From Udeniomyces pyricola (Eukaryota; Basidiomycota; Tremellomycetes; Cystofilobasidiales; Mrakiaceae): a DNA stretch of 64,000 nucleotides. A program made the translations under genes and the position numbers. Positions 63,636 to 64,000 of the stretch are shown one piece after another. The notes beneath the pieces are model-generated. The model was not told the origin of the DNA. It searched no databases and saw nothing but the letters and a program-made list of their open reading frames with translations. Position 1 is the stretch's first letter. Each line of letters begins with the position of its first letter. The DNA lies in NCBI GenBank assembly GCA_039545295.1, contig BCIK01000012.1, forward strand, positions 186,001 to 250,000. Direction: 5' to 3'.

Positions 63636-64000
63636 ATGATGCACTGCAGCAGCATATCATCTTATCCTGCCTGCTCTCAACATGACGAATGTCCTAATTC
63701 TCGTCGCTTGTTCAGCAGCAGCAACCACTTGTCCTTCCCTCTCTCTCGCAAGCCGCCCGAATCGCAAAAGATCCGAACACAGAGCGCTAAGCACCGCATC
63801 AAACTTACCATTGACCTGGATTCTCCTTCGGCGTCACCATCGTCGTCATTATCATCAACAACAATTCTCGACGTCACCGAGCGAACCATCGAACCTGGCC
63901 GGCTTCGCGCCGCGTTGGAAGAAACGCTCGTTCGTCTCGACGCGTCGTACGCTGCTTCGTCATACTTCTTACCTCCCATACCAGGAGATCCGACTAGGAC
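63636..64000 (+). CDS. Hypothetical protein, 3' truncated by window edge
   Basis: From ATG at 63636 a frame stays open for 365 bases to the window end. It encodes a Ser/Arg-rich N-terminus, then HRIKLTIDLDSPSASPSSSL, ILDVTERTIEPGRLRAALEE and TLVRLDASYAASSYFLPPIP. The second half looks like a real helical protein segment. The overlapping minus-strand frame at 63979-63677 is also open but has less protein-like composition. No family was recognised, and the true start may lie in an upstream exon. Confidence 0.4.
   Translation, partial: MMHCSSISSYPACSQHDECPNSRRLFSSSNHLSFPLSRKPPESQKIRTQSAKHRIKLTIDLDSPSASPSSSLSSTTILDVTERTIEPGRLRAALEETLVRLDASYAASSYFLPPIPGDPTR

Noticed and set aside
63677..63979. 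Minus-strand open frame at the right edge (MGGKKYDEAAYDASRR...)
   Set aside because: It overlaps the plus-strand open frame, whose second half has more protein-like helical composition. Kept only as an alternative.

Overview
The window is nuclear DNA from an intron-rich fungus, almost certainly a basidiomycete. Genes carry many short introns that usually end in CAG. The gene set includes the fungal DASH subunit DAM1, beta-1,6-glucan synthesis (Kre6/Skn1), ergosterol enzymes, aspartokinase and a Brh2-like BRCA2. Many introns start GTnCGT (GTACGT, GTTCGT, GTGCGT), which fits a Pucciniomycotina yeast such as a Microbotryomycete; that placement is inference. Long poly-C/poly-G tracts, often interrupted by an N, and one 103-base N gap show a draft assembly.

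Layout, left to right. A 5'-truncated membrane-glycoprotein gene (+). DAM1 (-) with an unusual winged-helix-like tail. A KRE6/SKN1 GH16 gene (+). The ribosome quality-control ligase HEL2 (-). A U2-like snRNA (-). ERG3 (-), HOM3 (-) and a secreted pepsin-like protease (-). An empty 1.7 kb. The divergent pair BMT5 (-) / mitochondrial GGQ hydrolase (+). GEP4 (-). An unknown single-pass membrane protein (+). A 1.5 kb spacer. An arrestin-like trafficking adaptor (-). ERG1 (-) divergent from the tiny MZT1 (+). The very large URB1 (+). PUP2 (-), JJJ1 (-), BRH2 (+), and a gene fragment at the right edge.

Functions are mostly housekeeping and unlinked. They cover ribosome biogenesis and rescue (BMT5, URB1, JJJ1, HEL2, GGQ hydrolase), spindle and kinetochore (DAM1, MZT1), sterol synthesis (ERG1, ERG3), wall glucan (KRE6), mitochondrial cardiolipin (GEP4), threonine/methionine entry (HOM3), proteolysis (PUP2, protease) and recombination (BRH2). 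No transposon, CRISPR array, tRNA gene or secondary-metabolite cluster was found.

The most interesting material is at the RNA-processing level. Conserved motifs are split over microexons of 12 to 25 nt; for example a 12-nt exon encodes exactly NVNK after the GGQ of the peptidyl-tRNA hydrolase. A U2 snRNA-like gene has GTAGCA where the branch-point-recognition GUAGUA is expected. Exon structures were read by eye from splice signals, reading phase and family conservation; no transcript data were available.
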